From: Oscillospiraceae bacterium
GTDB lineage: Bacteria; Bacillota; Clostridia; Oscillospirales; Acutalibacteraceae
DNA: 64,000 nt
Reading direction: 5' to 3'
Assembly (NCBI GenBank): GCA_015065545.1
Contig: SVQA01000001.1
Coordinates: 226,115-290,114 of the forward strand
The translations under genes and the position numbers were made by a program. Of this stretch, positions 1-8,797 are shown piece by piece; position 1 is the first letter of the stretch; each line of letters opens with the position of its first letter. The notes below the pieces were generated by a model, which did not search any database, was not told the origin of the DNA, and was given only the letters and a program-made list of their open reading frames with translations.

Positions 1-21
1 TAATTTTTTCATATTGCTTTT

Positions 22-57
22 AAACTCCGATTGTCTTTTGACTTTCGGAGTTTTTTA
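22..57 (+). terminator. Rho-independent terminator at left edge
   Basis: An 8-bp stem (AACTCCGA at 23-30 pairing with TCGGAGTT at 45-52) is followed by a T-rich run. It probably ends a plus-strand gene lying left of the window and separates it from the SOS-type promoter that follows. Confidence 0.7.
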
Positions 58-64
58 TTTCCTC

Positions 65-115
65 TTGACTTTACCGAACATCCGTTCTATAATGTTATAC
101 AGAACAGATGTTCGG
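65..115 (+). promoter_or_regulatory. LexA-regulated promoter with two SOS boxes
   Basis: TTGACT (65-70) and TATAAT (88-93) are separated by exactly 17 bp, a good sigma-A promoter. The spacer holds CGAACATCCGTTCT (75-88) and the start-site region holds AGAACAGATGTTCG (101-114). Both fit the Gram-positive LexA box pattern CGAAC-N4-GTTCG with one mismatch each. Together they form a near-palindrome over 74-115. LexA bound here would cover the -10 element and the start site, so strong repression outside DNA damage is expected. LexA binding itself is inferred. Confidence 0.85.
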
Positions 116-128
116 CTTATGCAAATAA

Positions 129-153
129 AAACGGTACTTTGACAGTACCGTTT
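129..153 (+). other. Hairpin in the 5' leader of the SOS-type gene
   Basis: A perfect 10-bp stem (AAACGGTACT at 129-138, AGTACCGTTT at 144-153) with a 5-nt loop lies between the LexA promoter and the ribosome binding site GGAGG (159-163). There is no long T run, so it is more likely a 5' stabilising or attenuating hairpin than a terminator. Confidence 0.5.
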
Positions 154-169
154 AATATGGAGGTATAAT

Positions 170-400
170 ATGAAAGAATATGTATCTGTTACTGCTAAAT
201 TTGACAGTGACGGCAACCTGCTCCCCACCCTTCTGCATTGGAAAGACGGAAGAACCTTTGAGATAAGCAAGATTACAGACATAAGATACGCCGCCACGCA
301 AAAAGCGGGCGGCGCAGGAATACGTTATACTTGCAGTATCTTGGGTCAACAAAGGTATATTTTCCTTGAAAATAACCGCTGGTTTGTTGATAGCAAATAA
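170..400 (+). CDS. Small SOS-type protein (DUF6504-like)
   Basis: This encodes 76 residues with a strong ribosome binding site (GGAGG, 6 nt before ATG). It is rich in beta-strand-like sequence, with a central HWKDGRTFEI segment, a GGAGIRYTC segment and a C-terminal RYIFLENNRWFVDS. The pattern recalls small proteins encoded beside Y-family DNA polymerases (for example the actinobacterial DUF6504 group), but this is a pattern match from memory and not a proven homology. The LexA-type promoter directly upstream places it in the DNA-damage regulon. No catalytic residues are evident, so a small accessory or nucleic-acid-binding role in mutagenic repair is a guess. No polymerase gene is visible in the window. 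Confidence 0.75.
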   Translation: MKEYVSVTAKFDSDGNLLPTLLHWKDGRTFEISKITDIRYAATQKAGGAGIRYTCSILGQQRYIFLENNRWFVDSK

Positions 401-410
401 TGAATTAAAA

Positions 411-944
411 TTACTCAGCTCTTGTGAAGATAACGAATACATCGTTCTTTGCAATTCTCAACTGCTGAATTGTCTCGTCAATATTGAAGGTAACTGCTGT
501 AGCGGTTTCGATCTTATCGTTGTTGTAGGTAAGAACTATCTCGGATGCACTCTTGATCTCGTAAGTACCTGTTGTGGTTTCGGGACCTGCAGTTACACCG
601 ATATATGCTGTGAAGGTACCATCCTCGTTGAAAACAAGCTCGTCGCCGTGCTTTGCATAACCTGTACCGTAAACAGTCTCAAGGTTTACGTTCTCGCCGT
701 TTTTAAAAGCTTCTGTGGGCTTGTAAATCTTACCGAGAACGGATTTTTTTACAACGGGAGCAGTTGTTGCAGGAACCTCGTCAGCTGTACTCTGTGCATC
801 GTCGGTAGCCTTTGTGGCTTCTGTTGCTGCAGTTGTTTTGCTGTTGTCCTCATCAGACTTTGCACAGCCAACAAGTGCAAAGCAGGTAAATACCATAAGC
901 AAAGCCATTACGATAGAGAGGGTTTTTGTGAAAATCTTATTCAT
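411..944 (-). CDS. Secreted lipoprotein, lipocalin-like C-terminus
   Basis: This 177-residue protein has a signal peptide ending in the lipobox LVGC, with Cys27 the predicted lipidation site. A Thr/Ala-rich linker follows (about 35-70), and then a small beta-rich domain with segments such as FNEDGTFTAYIG and TGTYEIKSASEIVLTY. Such short repeats resemble lipocalin-like or copper-resistance-type beta-barrel lipoproteins of Firmicutes, but no specific ligand can be named. Its start overlaps the last 8 bp of the upstream membrane-protein gene, and its ribosome binding site lies inside that gene, so the two are probably co-translated. Confidence 0.85.
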   Translation of the reverse strand: MNKIFTKTLSIVMALLMVFTCFALVGCAKSDEDNSKTTAATEATKATDDAQSTADEVPATTAPVVKKSVLGKIYKPTEAFKNGENVNLETVYGTGYAKHGDELVFNEDGTFTAYIGVTAGPETTTGTYEIKSASEIVLTYNNDKIETATAVTFNIDETIQQLRIAKNDVFVIFTRAE

Positions 945-1899
945 TTTTATTCTCCTTTTCTTTTAACATTTTGAGCAAGACTTTTCTTTTTATCATCTTG
1001 CCCTGATAAAAAATATATTCATCACCGTCACCCTTGGAGAGTTCTGCAATCTCCTCGGGAGTAGGTGTTGTTTCTTTATTTTCCGAAGCAATACTATTTC
1101 TTTGGGAAGTAGGTTCAAATGTAGGAACTCCCTCGCCAGATATTACGGTTCTCATATTTGGATAGAGATAATGGCTTATTATCATAGCACAAGGAGCAGG
1201 AATAAGCATCCCAAAAGAAATCCCAAGATATAAAACCAGTAATAGCTTTACCAGTTCAACCGACAATACAGAAACAAGATACGGAATTACCAGAAAAGGA
1301 AACAAGGCAATAGCCAAGAAAATTATAAGTCCGATTGTCGAGAAAAAGTTATTCTTAAACTCACCGAAGGTCATCAGTGCACTGTTCTTCAAAACATCTT
1401 TCAGCTTAAGCTCAAAGGAAACCGTCATTAAAGGCACAGCATAAAAGAAAAACAAAAAGAACAATGCTATAAGGAATATAAAAAACAAAAACACATAAAA
1501 GAATCCGCTGTAGCTTGCCGCCATAGTAATATAAACACGCACTCCGAAGTAACAGCCCAAAATTGCCACATAAAGCAAAGCTCCGTAACAAATAAAGCGT
1601 GGTCCGTTATCCCTCACTGCCTTCAGATATGTTTTTAAAACATTACGTGGGCTTTTATTTTGCGAATATTCCCTGGAAAGCAACACAACTCCTGAATAGA
1701 AGGGACTTGCAAGCACCAAAGAAAAAGGTATAACCAAAACAAAAGAAGGCAGTAAAAACTTATAAACACACCACATAATTGCAACAGAGCCCAAAAATGG
1801 TATTGCAAAAATGAGGTTTGTCACAACTAATCTGCCAAGATTTGAAAACAAATTGGAAATCAAAAGTTCAAATCCTAATTTTTTTCTTTCCTGATACAT
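937..1899 (-). CDS. Polytopic membrane protein, unknown function
   Basis: I start it at the ATG at 1899 (MYQERKKLG), which has AAGGAAG upstream; a longer reading from 1950 lacks such a site and overlaps the upstream gene. About 320 residues contain roughly six hydrophobic segments, then a charged, Ser/Thr/Glu-rich cytosolic tail (PTFEPTSQRNS, EEIAELSKGD). The repeated pairs of membrane helices with a soluble stretch between them recall the DUF624 / YesL or glycerophosphoryl-diester membrane families, without a motif firm enough to assign. It sits between the SpoIIM-like gene and the lipoprotein gene and overlaps the latter, suggesting one operon. Confidence 0.8.
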   Translation of the reverse strand: MYQERKKLGFELLISNLFSNLGRLVVTNLIFAIPFLGSVAIMWCVYKFLLPSFVLVIPFSLVLASPFYSGVVLLSREYSQNKSPRNVLKTYLKAVRDNGPRFICYGALLYVAILGCYFGVRVYITMAASYSGFFYVFLFFIFLIALFFLFFFYAVPLMTVSFELKLKDVLKNSALMTFGEFKNNFFSTIGLIIFLAIALFPFLVIPYLVSVLSVELVKLLLVLYLGISFGMLIPAPCAMIISHYLYPNMRTVISGEGVPTFEPTSQRNSIASENKETTPTPEEIAELSKGDGDEYIFYQGKMIKRKVLLKMLKEKENKNE

Positions 1900-1919
1900 A
1901 TTCCACTTCCTTAAAAACT

Positions 1920-2588
1920 TCAAAAGAAAAGTCCTGAAAAAGCAATCCATAAGAGCATATCGATAATAGCCGCCAGTGCTGAAATTATCAAAGCATAAAG
2001 ACTGCGGATAAGAAATCTTCGGACATAAACAGTAACGGGAGTGTCCGATAAAGCACCTCTGAAAACATAGCCTGCAATTTTACAGGATAAGAAATGAGAC
2101 TGCAAACATTCAATTATAAGTGCAAAGCAAAACAGAAATGTTCCGCCAAGCATTACAAGCAGATAGAAGCATATTCCTTTGAAGCCGTATGTAATAAAAA
2201 GATAACCTGCCGACAAACCTGTTCCGAAGCCTTTAAAAGCAGGTGCAAGAAAAATAAAAGCACATCCCCAGGGAGCCAATGCACAAAGAAACACAAAAGC
2301 CAAAAAGAGAAAATTCGACGCAAAGCTTGCAGAAAAAGCCGAAAGAAACGGCTGAGTTAGCCTTTCGGACAGATTTGTAGTAAACAAAAAATCGAGCCTG
2401 CTGAGCAATGTACTGTCTGCCCTTCCTGCAGAAATAGAACCTGCAAGGGTACCTAAGGCAAAAACACAGGTAAAGAAAATAACCGCACCGTACCTGTGAG
2501 AAACATCACGAAAACGAGATATTCTCTTTGTAATATCGGGAAAATTACGCTTTCTTATCGGCTTTAATCTGAATACAAAACCTCTCAT
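1920..2588 (-). CDS. SpoIIM-like membrane protein
   Basis: This 222-residue protein has a basic N-terminus (about 1-30), then five or six membrane segments. The segment APWGCAFIFLAPAFKGFG followed by TGLSAGYLF resembles the core of stage II sporulation protein M. SpoIIM is part of the SpoIID-SpoIIM-SpoIIP peptidoglycan machine that drives engulfment of the forespore. The length fits the family. A good AGGAGG site (2591-2597) supports the start. The SpoIIM assignment comes from overall pattern and not from catalytic residues, so a general SpoIIM-superfamily membrane protein is the safer reading. Confidence 0.65.
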   Translation of the reverse strand: MRGFVFRLKPIRKRNFPDITKRISRFRDVSHRYGAVIFFTCVFALGTLAGSISAGRADSTLLSRLDFLFTTNLSERLTQPFLSAFSASFASNFLFLAFVFLCALAPWGCAFIFLAPAFKGFGTGLSAGYLFITYGFKGICFYLLVMLGGTFLFCFALIIECLQSHFLSCKIAGYVFRGALSDTPVTVYVRRFLIRSLYALIISALAAIIDMLLWIAFSGLFF

Positions 2589-2655
2589 AAATTCCTCCTA
2601 ATTGGTTGTCCTTTTAAGATAAATCTATGAAGAGATAATTAAAATTATACCTTAT

Positions 2656-3456
2656 TTATGCTTCAGATGCAAGCTCTGCTGCTCGCTTTGTACAAGCAGA
2701 CATAGCATCCTTTATTGTATTTTCAAATTCATTTTTATAAAAAACATTGAGTGCCTCAATTGTTGTGCCGCCCTTTGAGCTTACTTTTTTAATAAGAGTA
2801 TCGGGATCATCGCCTGATTCTCTGAGCATTTTTGCACTGCCTTCCATTGCGGCACAGATAAGCTCCATTACACGTTCGCTATCGATACCAACACTCAAAG
2901 CGTAATCTGCCATTGCCTTTGCAAAAAGATAAAAATAAGCAGGCGAAGAGCCGTTAACAGATATTATAGCATCCATCTTATCCTCTGTAAACTCAGCAAC
3001 AACACCGCTGCAGGAAAACATACCGCCGACAACCTTACGAGCATCATCGGATACATTGTCAGAGAAGCAAAGAGCTGTTGCACCCTTGCCTACAAGCAAA
3101 GGAGTATTGGGCATAACTCTTGCTACAGGGCATTTAATCTTAAGACCATTTCTTACAAATTCGATTGTAATTCCTGCCGCAATAGATACAATTGTTTTGT
3201 CGCAGGTAGCAAAAGGTGAAATTTCTTTTAAAACTTCGGAATAATTCTGGGGCTTTACAGCAAGAACAACAATGTCACTTTTTTCTGTAAGCTCGCAGCT
3301 GTTCTCTGCAATACACACTCCGCGCTTTGAGAAAGCATCCAGCTTTTCCTTATCCATATCAAAGACACAAATATCCGAAGCAGGTGTACCTGCTCCAATA
3401 AGTCCGCCGATAATGGCAGTTGCCATATTACCTGCACCGATAAATCCTATTTTCAT
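2656..3456 (-). CDS. proC: Pyrroline-5-carboxylate reductase
   Basis: ProC catalyses the last step of proline synthesis, NAD(P)H-dependent reduction of 1-pyrroline-5-carboxylate. The N-terminal Rossmann motif GFIGAGNMATAIIGG binds the cofactor. VARVMPNTPLLVGKGATA and the C-terminal SSKGGTTIEALNVF are family signatures that shape the active site at the dimer interface. The start is set at 3456 (MKIGFIGAGNM), where GGAGGTT lies just upstream. The protein is 266 residues, normal for the family. It lies immediately downstream of the secreted lysozyme gene, but no functional link is apparent. Confidence 0.97.
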   Translation of the reverse strand: MKIGFIGAGNMATAIIGGLIGAGTPASDICVFDMDKEKLDAFSKRGVCIAENSCELTEKSDIVVLAVKPQNYSEVLKEISPFATCDKTIVSIAAGITIEFVRNGLKIKCPVARVMPNTPLLVGKGATALCFSDNVSDDARKVVGGMFSCSGVVAEFTEDKMDAIISVNGSSPAYFYLFAKAMADYALSVGIDSERVMELICAAMEGSAKMLRESGDDPDTLIKKVSSKGGTTIEALNVFYKNEFENTIKDAMSACTKRAAELASEA

Positions 3457-3483
3457 ATTAAACCTCCAGAAAGAGTCTTGCAT

Positions 3484-5928
3484 TTATAAAGTTGTAGATG
3501 AATTTATAGAACATTTAAAATCAAAATCATTGACGTTCTTTGCACCATTACGGGTGTATTCGCTGTAGAAGAAAACATCAAGCTCGTCAACTCGTCTGTA
3601 AAGCAGTCCCCATACACAAGTAGGTCCTGCATGATGATACTGAAGCATAAGCTTTGTAAACTCGTTCTTATCAATCTTGCTCAGATAATGCTCTGCAGAC
3701 TCAGAGTAAACTCCCTTTGTTACATAATCGGCATAAACATAGCCTTTTTCGCCGTCTGGTGTAATGATGTGATACCAGTTGTTTTCTGAATTCTCTTTTA
3801 CAAGAGTTACTTTATCGCCGGTATTCAGAACATCGATAATTTCAAAAGAAGTACCTGCACCACTGCGAACATTAACATCGGTTGCATTTATAAAGGCATC
3901 CTTTCCCGACTCCCCCTCCTGCACCTGAGGAGCAGTAAATATCTTCTTAAAATCACTATCGGATGATAAAATATTTGAGCCAAGGTTATAGCAGAAAGAT
4001 ATAAGAGAATCAAAATGTTGCTGATTGTAATAAACATTAAGCTTGCTTAAATAACTGTTAACAGAGGAGGTAAAGCCACCTTCATTAACGGTCTGCACCA
4101 AATATGCATAAGCTTCCTTTTTAGACATATCGTTATAGAAGCTGTCGCCTATATAAATAACCTTGCCATAGCCGATTGTTGGGATATTGTTGGCAATTGT
4201 ATCAAAGTAAACACTGGAGCTGTAACCCTCAAAGCCCGCTATAAGCTCGATAGCATCATCGGTTGCTCTGCGATTTTCCTTGGTTTCTTTCTTAAGATCT
4301 GCGGTTTTTCTGATAAAAACAGTTGTTTTACCATCATCACAACCGCTTGAACAGGTTTTCCAATCACCATCTTTGGTTTTTGCATAAGCTACTACATTAT
4401 ATGTTCCTGCGGAAGCTATAGTTGTAGTACCGTTCCAGATGTAAACATTTCCATCCTTTGCCTTGGTGGTAGCTTCGATTGTTTTTACCTTTCCGCCTAC
4501 AGTAATCTCGAACTTAACTGCAGTCCTCTCTATATCCGTTACGGCAGAAAGAGTAACCTTTTCATTTATTGCGGCGGTATTGGGAGTGCTGTATGTAAAT
4601 CTTACAGGTTCAGCTTCCGTAACAGTTATAAGGCAGGTCTTTGTACCCTTTGAGTTATGAGCGGTAATAACCGCTTTACCCGGTGCTACAGCGGTAATAA
4701 AGCCATTCTGTACCTTTGCAACATTAGAATCGGAGCTCGACCAGGTTACAGAAACAGAAGAGGTTGCACCGTTGTAATAAGACTTACCTGCTGTAATCTG
4801 AGCGGAAGATTTATAGATTGATATACCCTCGCTTGCCGCATTTACCGTTACCTTACAGGTAACTGACTGGGTAGCAGTGTATGCGGTTATTGTAGCAGTA
4901 CCCTTATCCTTTGCAGTGATGATACCATTTGATACAGTAGCAACGGAACTATCAGAGGTCTTCCACTTTGCAGAAGAAAGGCTTGCTGTAAGCTGATAAT
5001 GGTTACCGGAATTAACAGATACTTCGCTTTTTGAAATTGTAAGGGTATCCTCAACAGGTGGAGTGGTTGATTTTATTACGGTTACTTTACAGCTTGAAAA
5101 CTCTCCGCTGCCTTCCATATATGCGGTGATAGAAGCGGTGCCCGGTGCAACGCCCTTAACAACACCATTCTGCGAAACAGTAGCAACAGAAGTGTTTGAA
5201 GACTTAAAAGAAACAGAAGAGACTATTGTCGGATCTGATGAAAACACAGTAAGAGTGTAGCTTGCCCGCTCTTCTATTGTAACGTTGTCGTCTGCGATAT
5301 AAACTTCGACAGGTGTAATGGGCTTTTCGTTTGTTGCCCCTTCAACAGAATCAAGCACAGATGAATTATACCAATCGGGAGTTTCGGGATCATCAGGGAT
5401 TATGGGCTTAGGCACTTCTTCCTTAGAAAGCTTTAGAGAAATATCGGTATACTCCCTGTAAATATAGCCTACCGCCCCACCGATTTTGGCTTTGACCCAA
5501 AGCTCATTGGAATTATCTGTTACTGCAAACTCAGTCCCCTTTGAAAGAAGCTTAATTGAATCGTTGCTTGTTGAGGGGCCTTTTCTGAAATACACATCAT
5601 CGGTTGTAACGCCATTAAAAGTTACATCAGAATCAGATGGCACATTTAAGTAATCCACAGAACAGAAGCCTTTTGTGCCATCCTTACGGGATACATAAGC
5701 CCAGCCGTCAGCACTGTCTTTGAGCAGAGTAAGGGTTTCTTTGATATTAAGAGTTGTGATTGTGTTGTCTGATGTAATCTGAGCAGAGGAGCGAAGACGA
5801 ACTGCATCAGTTGTTACAACTGTGTTATTTGCAGCATAAGCAGATGAAGCTGCAATAAAACAACTGCAAAAAACAATCAAGCCAAGAAGCAAAGAAATAA
5901 TTCTTTTTGAGAATTTTTGCACAAACAT
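3484..5928 (-). CDS. Secreted modular lysozyme: SH3, Big_2, GH24
   Basis: The protein is about 814 residues: a signal peptide (to about 33), two bacterial SH3 repeats (about 34-180), three Big_2 Ig-like domains (about 208-440), another Ig-like domain, then a phage-type GH24 lysozyme from about 553. The lysozyme has GFEG with the expected catalytic Glu near 568, FDT near 576-578 and PTIGYGK. A third SH3 domain (about 679-740) interrupts the lysozyme fold. The typical C-terminal helix returns only afterwards as WGLLYRRVDELDVFF. A role in peptidoglycan turnover or in lysing competitors fits. AGAGGTG lies directly against the ATG at 5928; a GTG at 5922 has better spacing and may be the real start. 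Confidence 0.88.
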   Translation of the reverse strand: MFVQKFSKRIISLLLGLIVFCSCFIAASSAYAANNTVVTTDAVRLRSSAQITSDNTITTLNIKETLTLLKDSADGWAYVSRKDGTKGFCSVDYLNVPSDSDVTFNGVTTDDVYFRKGPSTSNDSIKLLSKGTEFAVTDNSNELWVKAKIGGAVGYIYREYTDISLKLSKEEVPKPIIPDDPETPDWYNSSVLDSVEGATNEKPITPVEVYIADDNVTIEERASYTLTVFSSDPTIVSSVSFKSSNTSVATVSQNGVVKGVAPGTASITAYMEGSGEFSSCKVTVIKSTTPPVEDTLTISKSEVSVNSGNHYQLTASLSSAKWKTSDSSVATVSNGIITAKDKGTATITAYTATQSVTCKVTVNAASEGISIYKSSAQITAGKSYYNGATSSVSVTWSSSDSNVAKVQNGFITAVAPGKAVITAHNSKGTKTCLITVTEAEPVRFTYSTPNTAAINEKVTLSAVTDIERTAVKFEITVGGKVKTIEATTKAKDGNVYIWNGTTTIASAGTYNVVAYAKTKDGDWKTCSSGCDDGKTTVFIRKTADLKKETKENRRATDDAIELIAGFEGYSSSVYFDTIANNIPTIGYGKVIYIGDSFYNDMSKKEAYAYLVQTVNEGGFTSSVNSYLSKLNVYYNQQHFDSLISFCYNLGSNILSSDSDFKKIFTAPQVQEGESGKDAFINATDVNVRSGAGTSFEIIDVLNTGDKVTLVKENSENNWYHIITPDGEKGYVYADYVTKGVYSESAEHYLSKIDKNEFTKLMLQYHHAGPTCVWGLLYRRVDELDVFFYSEYTRNGAKNVNDFDFKCSINSSTTL

Positions 5929-6041
5929 CACCTCTTAATCTGCAAAATACTAAATAATCATATAAAAAACACGCCAATACATATATATTGTACCATATAT
6001 GCACGGCGTGTTCAATTTATTTTTTAATTTTTCTGTAAAAT

Positions 6042-6581
6042 TTATTTGAATTTTATCTTTTTTCTCCAGATATTAGCATATTGAGTAATTATCCTTGTAA
6101 GGCATATATCATAGATGATAAAAACAATATTACCCATAATGAGAAATACCCAAGGCAGATAGACTCCGAAAAGCTCAAAGCTCTCTTTCGGAATTGATAA
6201 AACTGATATACCGATAAAGAACGCAGAAACAATACAGACATTGAAGAGAATAAATTTCAGTGCATACTGCAAGGGTTTTAACTTTATTCTTTCAAAGAGA
6301 CCTTTTACAATGGGATAAAATCCAAGAAATACTATATAGTAGAGTACTGCCTCCTTATCACCAACAAGCAAAACAGAAAGTACAGATACTACAAAATATA
6401 CAACAAATGCACTGATATATCCTGACTCAAGAACAACCGCCGCAAGCATAGCACCTGCAATACAAGGCAAAGCGTATGTACCTATGGGGATGAAGGTTGT
6501 AATAAACATAAACACAAGAGAAAGTGCCGCAATAACAGACGCAAACGCCAATGAATATGTTTTACCGATATTCTTCCTCAT
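6042..6581 (-). CDS. Six-TM membrane protein, ECF S-component-like
   Basis: The protein has 179 residues, almost all hydrophobic, with about six membrane segments and a basic C-terminus (WRKKIKFK). The size, the helix count and the start (short basic head, then a helix rich in small residues) resemble substrate-binding S components of energy-coupling factor transporters. No ligand-specific motif is visible, so the substrate cannot be named and a different small membrane family is possible. Its start lies 4 bp from the stop of the DnaJ-domain gene, so it is the last gene of the DUF5685-dnaJ unit. Confidence 0.7.
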   Translation of the reverse strand: MRKNIGKTYSLAFASVIAALSLVFMFITTFIPIGTYALPCIAGAMLAAVVLESGYISAFVVYFVVSVLSVLLVGDKEAVLYYIVFLGFYPIVKGLFERIKLKPLQYALKFILFNVCIVSAFFIGISVLSIPKESFELFGVYLPWVFLIMGNIVFIIYDICLTRIITQYANIWRKKIKFK

Positions 6582-6584
6582 AGC

Positions 6585-7217
6585 TTAACAGCAGGCGCAG
6601 AGGTCGCCGCCCATACACTCACAGCAGGTATCTGCACAGCAAAGAGCAGAACACATATCACAACTGCTGCATCCCATAGCCTGAGTGCTTGTTGTACGAG
6701 TGTATTCGGGAGTGGTATAAGAACGCTGACTATTCATCTGATTGAGAACCTGTCTGAATTCTACGTTTTCGGGACACATATCGCAGGCTGTCTTAAAATA
6801 CCCGTAAGCCTGATCAGTCCAGCCTCTGCGGTAGTGAATCATTCCCTGCAGGAAATACCACTCACCATCCCTTTTGGTGGCAGGTATGCCATTGAGGATT
6901 GTCTGTGCATCATCAAGACGACCGCTGCGGATATAGTTCCTGACATCAGGATAATTTGTGTAGGTATTGCCGCCCTGACCTGTGTAATTATAGGTATTGG
7001 TATTTGAATTGTATGTTTTGCCCTCTTTGCGAAGTCGCTGTATCTCATCGTAAGCTTCATTGATTTCCTGCATTTTTTCATTAGCAAGGTCTTTTAAGGG
7101 ACTATCCTGATAGCTGTCGGGATGGTATTTTTTAGCCAGCTCTCTGTAAGCGGATTTAATTTGTTCATCGGTTGCATTTTCGCTGACACCGAGTATACTG
7201 TAAGGATTTTTATTCAT
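6585..7217 (-). CDS. J-domain protein with TPR and Cys-rich tail
   Basis: This 210-residue protein begins with a J domain (about 1-65), with the HPD motif in KKYHPDSYQ that stimulates DnaK ATPase. A Gly/Asn/Tyr-rich linker follows, then TPR-like helices (DDAQTILNG, EWYFLQGMIHYRRGW, DQAYGYFKTACDMCP). It ends in a Cys-rich tail of about 28 residues with at least ten cysteines that could bind metal. It is not DnaJ itself, since the Gly/Phe and CxxCxGxG regions are absent. Its first 8 bp overlap the upstream DUF5685 gene, and AAAGGAA precedes the ATG. Such DUF5685-J-domain pairs recur in Clostridia; the shared job is unknown. Confidence 0.9.
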   Translation of the reverse strand: MNKNPYSILGVSENATDEQIKSAYRELAKKYHPDSYQDSPLKDLANEKMQEINEAYDEIQRLRKEGKTYNSNTNTYNYTGQGGNTYTNYPDVRNYIRSGRLDDAQTILNGIPATKRDGEWYFLQGMIHYRRGWTDQAYGYFKTACDMCPENVEFRQVLNQMNSQRSYTTPEYTRTTSTQAMGCSSCDMCSALCCADTCCECMGGDLCACC

Positions 7218-8070
7218 TTGGAATTTCCTTTCCGATTCTTAATAGTTCTTTTTGTTTCTTGGTAAGACCTAAAAGAACTATATTATCAAGTATATCTGCA
7301 AATCTTTTTTTGTCAATAAGAGCGTAGGCTGATGTAAGAAGATAAACAGAATGTGAAAGCAGAGCATCTGCGAATTCTGCACTCTCGCTCCGGGAAGCAC
7401 CGAGTTTATTATATATCGGGTTGAAGGATTTATGTTTAATATCCTCATCAATATCGCAGGCAGCATCCATAAGGTAAATCCATTTTCCGAGATGATAACC
7501 GAACTGCTCAAAGGCAGGACGTATTTTATCGCTGTATGCAAGTTGGGAAAACACAAACTCAAGAAGCTTTGCGGTAGGTTCTGCAGACTCGTCGATTCCT
7601 GCGTTACCTTCTTCTGCTTTAATTTGCTCTGTATACATTTTTTCGCAGGCTTTAAAATATTCGGGATATTTCTTCTTCGCTTTATTCTTCCACAAGGCAA
7701 AGATTGGTCTGAGGATAGTAAATCCGATTTTCTTAAAAAAAGAACCATCTCGGATATTATCAATAAGCTTATAGTAAGACATTAAAACAATAAGTGCGGC
7801 ACTGCGGGATAAAGCCGATGTGCTACCTTTGCAATAATTACAGGCTTTACAGGGATTAAATCGACATCTGCCTTTTTTGAAGGTGGGACATTCGGTCTGG
7901 TTAGCCATTGCAAAAAGAGCTAAAAAGGTACAGTCGTAATTGAGAAGAAAGCGGGTAAAAACAGAATAGTCTTTACCGAGCTGTTTGCACAGACTGCAAT
8001 ACACAGCCTTGTATGTTTCGTAATCTTTTACCTTCAGCTCAGCTTTATAGGTAGTAACATATCCGAACAA
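7210..8070 (-). CDS. DUF5685 family protein
   Basis: The N-terminus MFGYVTTYKAELKVKDYETY, with YCSLCKQLG, matches the conserved opening of the DUF5685 family. I therefore start it at the TTG at 8070, 8 nt after GGGAGG; a GTG at 8079 would sit on the ribosome binding site itself. Clustered cysteines (CPTFKKGRCRFNPCKACNYC) could bind metal. The rest is helical and includes KWIYLMDAACDIDED, an acidic helix resembling those of prenyl-synthase-like folds. The function is unknown. Translation is coupled to the J-domain gene by an 8-bp overlap. Confidence 0.85.
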   Translation of the reverse strand: MFGYVTTYKAELKVKDYETYKAVYCSLCKQLGKDYSVFTRFLLNYDCTFLALFAMANQTECPTFKKGRCRFNPCKACNYCKGSTSALSRSAALIVLMSYYKLIDNIRDGSFFKKIGFTILRPIFALWKNKAKKKYPEYFKACEKMYTEQIKAEEGNAGIDESAEPTAKLLEFVFSQLAYSDKIRPAFEQFGYHLGKWIYLMDAACDIDEDIKHKSFNPIYNKLGASRSESAEFADALLSHSVYLLTSAYALIDKKRFADILDNIVLLGLTKKQKELLRIGKEIPNE

Positions 8071-8218
8071 GGTCCACACCTCCCTATTATGATGCTTATA
8101 TTATAATACATCAAAACGAATAATACTATATTAATAAGTTGTAAATTTTCTCGAATTTTGTGTTGAAAAACTAATATTTTAAAAGTATAATGTAAAAAAA
8201 CACAGAGGTTAAAATAAA

Positions 8219-8782
8219 ATGAATGTTTATGATTTTGACAAAACTATATACAAAACCGATAGCACAATGGATTTCTTTCTTTATTCACTAAGAAAGCATC
8301 CGAAAATTTTAAAATATCTTCCCTCAATTTTTACAGGCTGGTTTAAATTCTATATACTGAAAAAAGGCACTAAAACCCAGTTTAAATCGAAAATATTTAA
8401 ATTTGTATTATGTATAAATTACGAAAAGGATATTAAGGATTTCTGGGATAAGAACGAACACAAAATAAAACACTTTTACCTTAATCAGCAGAAAAGCGAT
8501 GACGTAATCATCTCTGCCTCCCCTGCTTTTTTGCTTAAACCTATTTGCAATAAGCTTAAAATTAAGCATCTTATGTGCTCAAATGTTGATGTAAATACAG
8601 GAGCTTACAATGGCGTAAACTGCCATGGTAAAGAAAAAGTCAGAAGATTCAGAGAAGCATTCGGTACTGCCACTATTGATGAATTCTACTCTGACAGCTA
8701 CAGCGATACACCCTTGGCTGAAATCTCGCAAAAGGCATTTATGGTAAAGGGAGAGAAAATAAACCCTTGGATATTTAAATAA
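8219..8782 (+). CDS. HAD-superfamily phosphatase (HAD-IB type)
   Basis: This 187-residue protein has all four HAD motifs: DFDKT near the N-terminus (nucleophile and acid Asp), SASP (motif II), the Lys in HGKEKV (motif III) and DSYSD (motif IV, Mg2+ binding). A helical cap lies between motifs I and II, as in the phosphoserine-phosphatase-like HAD-IB group. Related clostridial proteins are annotated as phosphatidylglycerophosphatase or phosphoserine-phosphatase-like; the substrate cannot be read from the sequence. AGAGG lies upstream of the ATG. It is a single plus-strand gene flanked by oppositely oriented units and ends at a shared terminator. Confidence 0.88.
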   Translation: MNVYDFDKTIYKTDSTMDFFLYSLRKHPKILKYLPSIFTGWFKFYILKKGTKTQFKSKIFKFVLCINYEKDIKDFWDKNEHKIKHFYLNQQKSDDVIISASPAFLLKPICNKLKIKHLMCSNVDVNTGAYNGVNCHGKEKVRRFREAFGTATIDEFYSDSYSDTPLAEISQKAFMVKGEKINPWIFK

Positions 8783-8797
8783 ACTACAAATATAACT

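Noticed and set aside
366..974. 202-residue plus-strand ORF overlapping the lipoprotein gene
   Set aside because: It is antisense to a gene with a clear signal peptide and lipobox, and its translation is Cys/Leu-rich without domain features.
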